Shown: positions 6,007-6,519 of the stretch, piece by piece
How positions within the stretch are numbered: the first letter of the stretch is position 1
How the letters are laid out: every line of letters begins with the position of its first letter
NCBI GenBank assembly: GCA_025937615.1
Contig: JAICRA010000094.1
Span: forward strand, 1 to 6,519
Direction of reading: 5' to 3'
DNA: 6,519 nucleotides
DNA from: Thermomicrobiales bacterium
GTDB taxonomy: Bacteria; Chloroflexota; Chloroflexia; Thermomicrobiales; UBA6265
Made by a program: the position numbers and the translations under genes
The notes under the pieces: generated by a model
What the model saw: the letters and a program-made list of their open reading frames with translations, nothing else
What the model was told of the DNA's origin: nothing
Databases searched by the model: none

Positions 6007-6519
6007 CTACCCAGCCTTGGAGCGGGTCGCCTTCGTCCGGGCACCGTTGCGGGCCGCCCCGTTCGTCCTTCCACCCCGGCGGCCATTCGCCGCCACCGCA
6101 ACCGGTGCGGCATCCACCAGCGCAGCCTGGATGATGCGCGCTTGCTCGACTCCGTGCCGGTCGAGCGATCCCTCGGCGGGAGAGGCACGCTCAGGCCGTC
6201 CGGCGTAGCGCAGCGGCAGCGGGCGCTCGATGGGATCGCCTTGCCCTTGAAGAAGCTCGCGCAGCCGCGGTTCGACATAGGTCCAGGCGCCCATGTTGCG
6301 TGGCTCCTCCTGCGCCCAGACAATCTCGGTGAGATTCGGGTAACGCGCCAGCACGCGGGTAATCTCCTCATCCGGGAAGGGGGCCAGTCGCTCGACGCGG
6401 GCGATCGCCACGTCAGCGGCTTCGTCCCGCTGCGGGGAGCTGTCTAGCTCAACGGCTAGCTTGCCGGAGCATAGAACGAGACGCGTCACTGACTCCGGCA
6501 TTTCAGCGCGCCGTGGATC
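6007..6519 (-). CDS. sucA: 2-oxoglutarate dehydrogenase E1 component, C-terminal part (start beyond window)
   Basis: Thiamine-diphosphate-dependent E1 that decarboxylates 2-oxoglutarate and succinylates the E2 lipoyl group. Only the last 170 codons are in the window; the frame runs open off the right edge (D-P-R-R-A-E precedes the first Met at 6501). Recognisable C-terminal motifs are VTRLVLCSGK, DVAIARVERLAPFPDEEI, EIVWAQEEPRNMGAW, RLRELL and LRYAGRPERASPAEGS, all typical of the transketolase-C region of SucA/OdhA. The usual family end, around HGVEQARIIQAAL, is followed by an extra tail of about 37 residues. Its last 27 are Gly/Ala/Asn/Thr with eight Arg/Lys and no acidic residue. The TAG stop is at 6009-6007, and sucB starts 51 bases downstream. 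The cofactor and active-site parts lie outside the window, so intactness cannot be judged. Confidence 0.93.
   Translation of the reverse strand, partial: DPRRAEMPESVTRLVLCSGKLAVELDSSPQRDEAADVAIARVERLAPFPDEEITRVLARYPNLTEIVWAQEEPRNMGAWTYVEPRLRELLQGQGDPIERPLPLRYAGRPERASPAEGSLDRHGVEQARIIQAALVDAAPVAVAANGRRGGRTNGAARNGARTKATRSKAG

Noticed and set aside
1..6519. A novel multi-gene defence, mobile or biosynthetic system
   Set aside because: The genes are oxidase, TCA-cycle and DNA-repair functions plus two small membrane proteins. No nuclease, transposase, integrase, toxin-antitoxin pair, CRISPR or biosynthetic enzyme set is visible.

Overview
This GC-rich window comes from an aerobic, respiring bacterium. 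Nothing in it is diagnostic of a genus. A caa3-type oxidase gene order (subunit III, small subunit IV, CtaG), a compact bacterial sucA-sucB pair, GTG starts and good Shine-Dalgarno sites would fit a Chloroflexota (Thermomicrobia-like) or other deep-branching Gram-positive-type lineage. That placement is inference from gene content, not a demonstrated assignment.

Layout. The left half (1-3208) reads on the + strand. It holds the 3' part of cytochrome c oxidase subunit III, subunit IV, the CtaG assembly factor, a 109-residue two-helix membrane protein, and a 220-residue membrane protein with a PRC-barrel-like C-terminal domain. The first three genes build the terminal haem-copper oxidase; subunits I and II are presumably just left of the window. 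The 109-residue protein follows closely enough to belong to the same transcript. The 220-residue protein has its own candidate -10 box and may be a separate unit.

The right half (3343-6519) reads on the - strand. From right to left it holds the 3' end of the 2-oxoglutarate dehydrogenase E1 gene (sucA), the complete E2 gene (sucB), and a complete bifunctional DNA-alkylation repair protein and regulator (ada). SucA and SucB supply the TCA step from 2-oxoglutarate to succinyl-CoA, whose electrons ultimately reach the oxidase encoded on the left. Ada is functionally unrelated and has its own Shine-Dalgarno site and a 144-base upstream region.

The two halves converge at 3209-3358. There a 34-base inverted repeat built from four 7-base units per arm encloses a region that can itself fold, and it overlaps the end of ada. 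A smaller inverted repeat with a similar 7-base rhythm but a different unit lies between subunit IV and ctaG. These two heptamer-structured hairpins are the most unusual DNA in the window. I saw no tRNA, rRNA, CRISPR array, transposase, phage gene or defence system, and no convincing evidence of a new multi-gene system. The coding content is mostly conserved housekeeping genes plus two unassigned membrane proteins.
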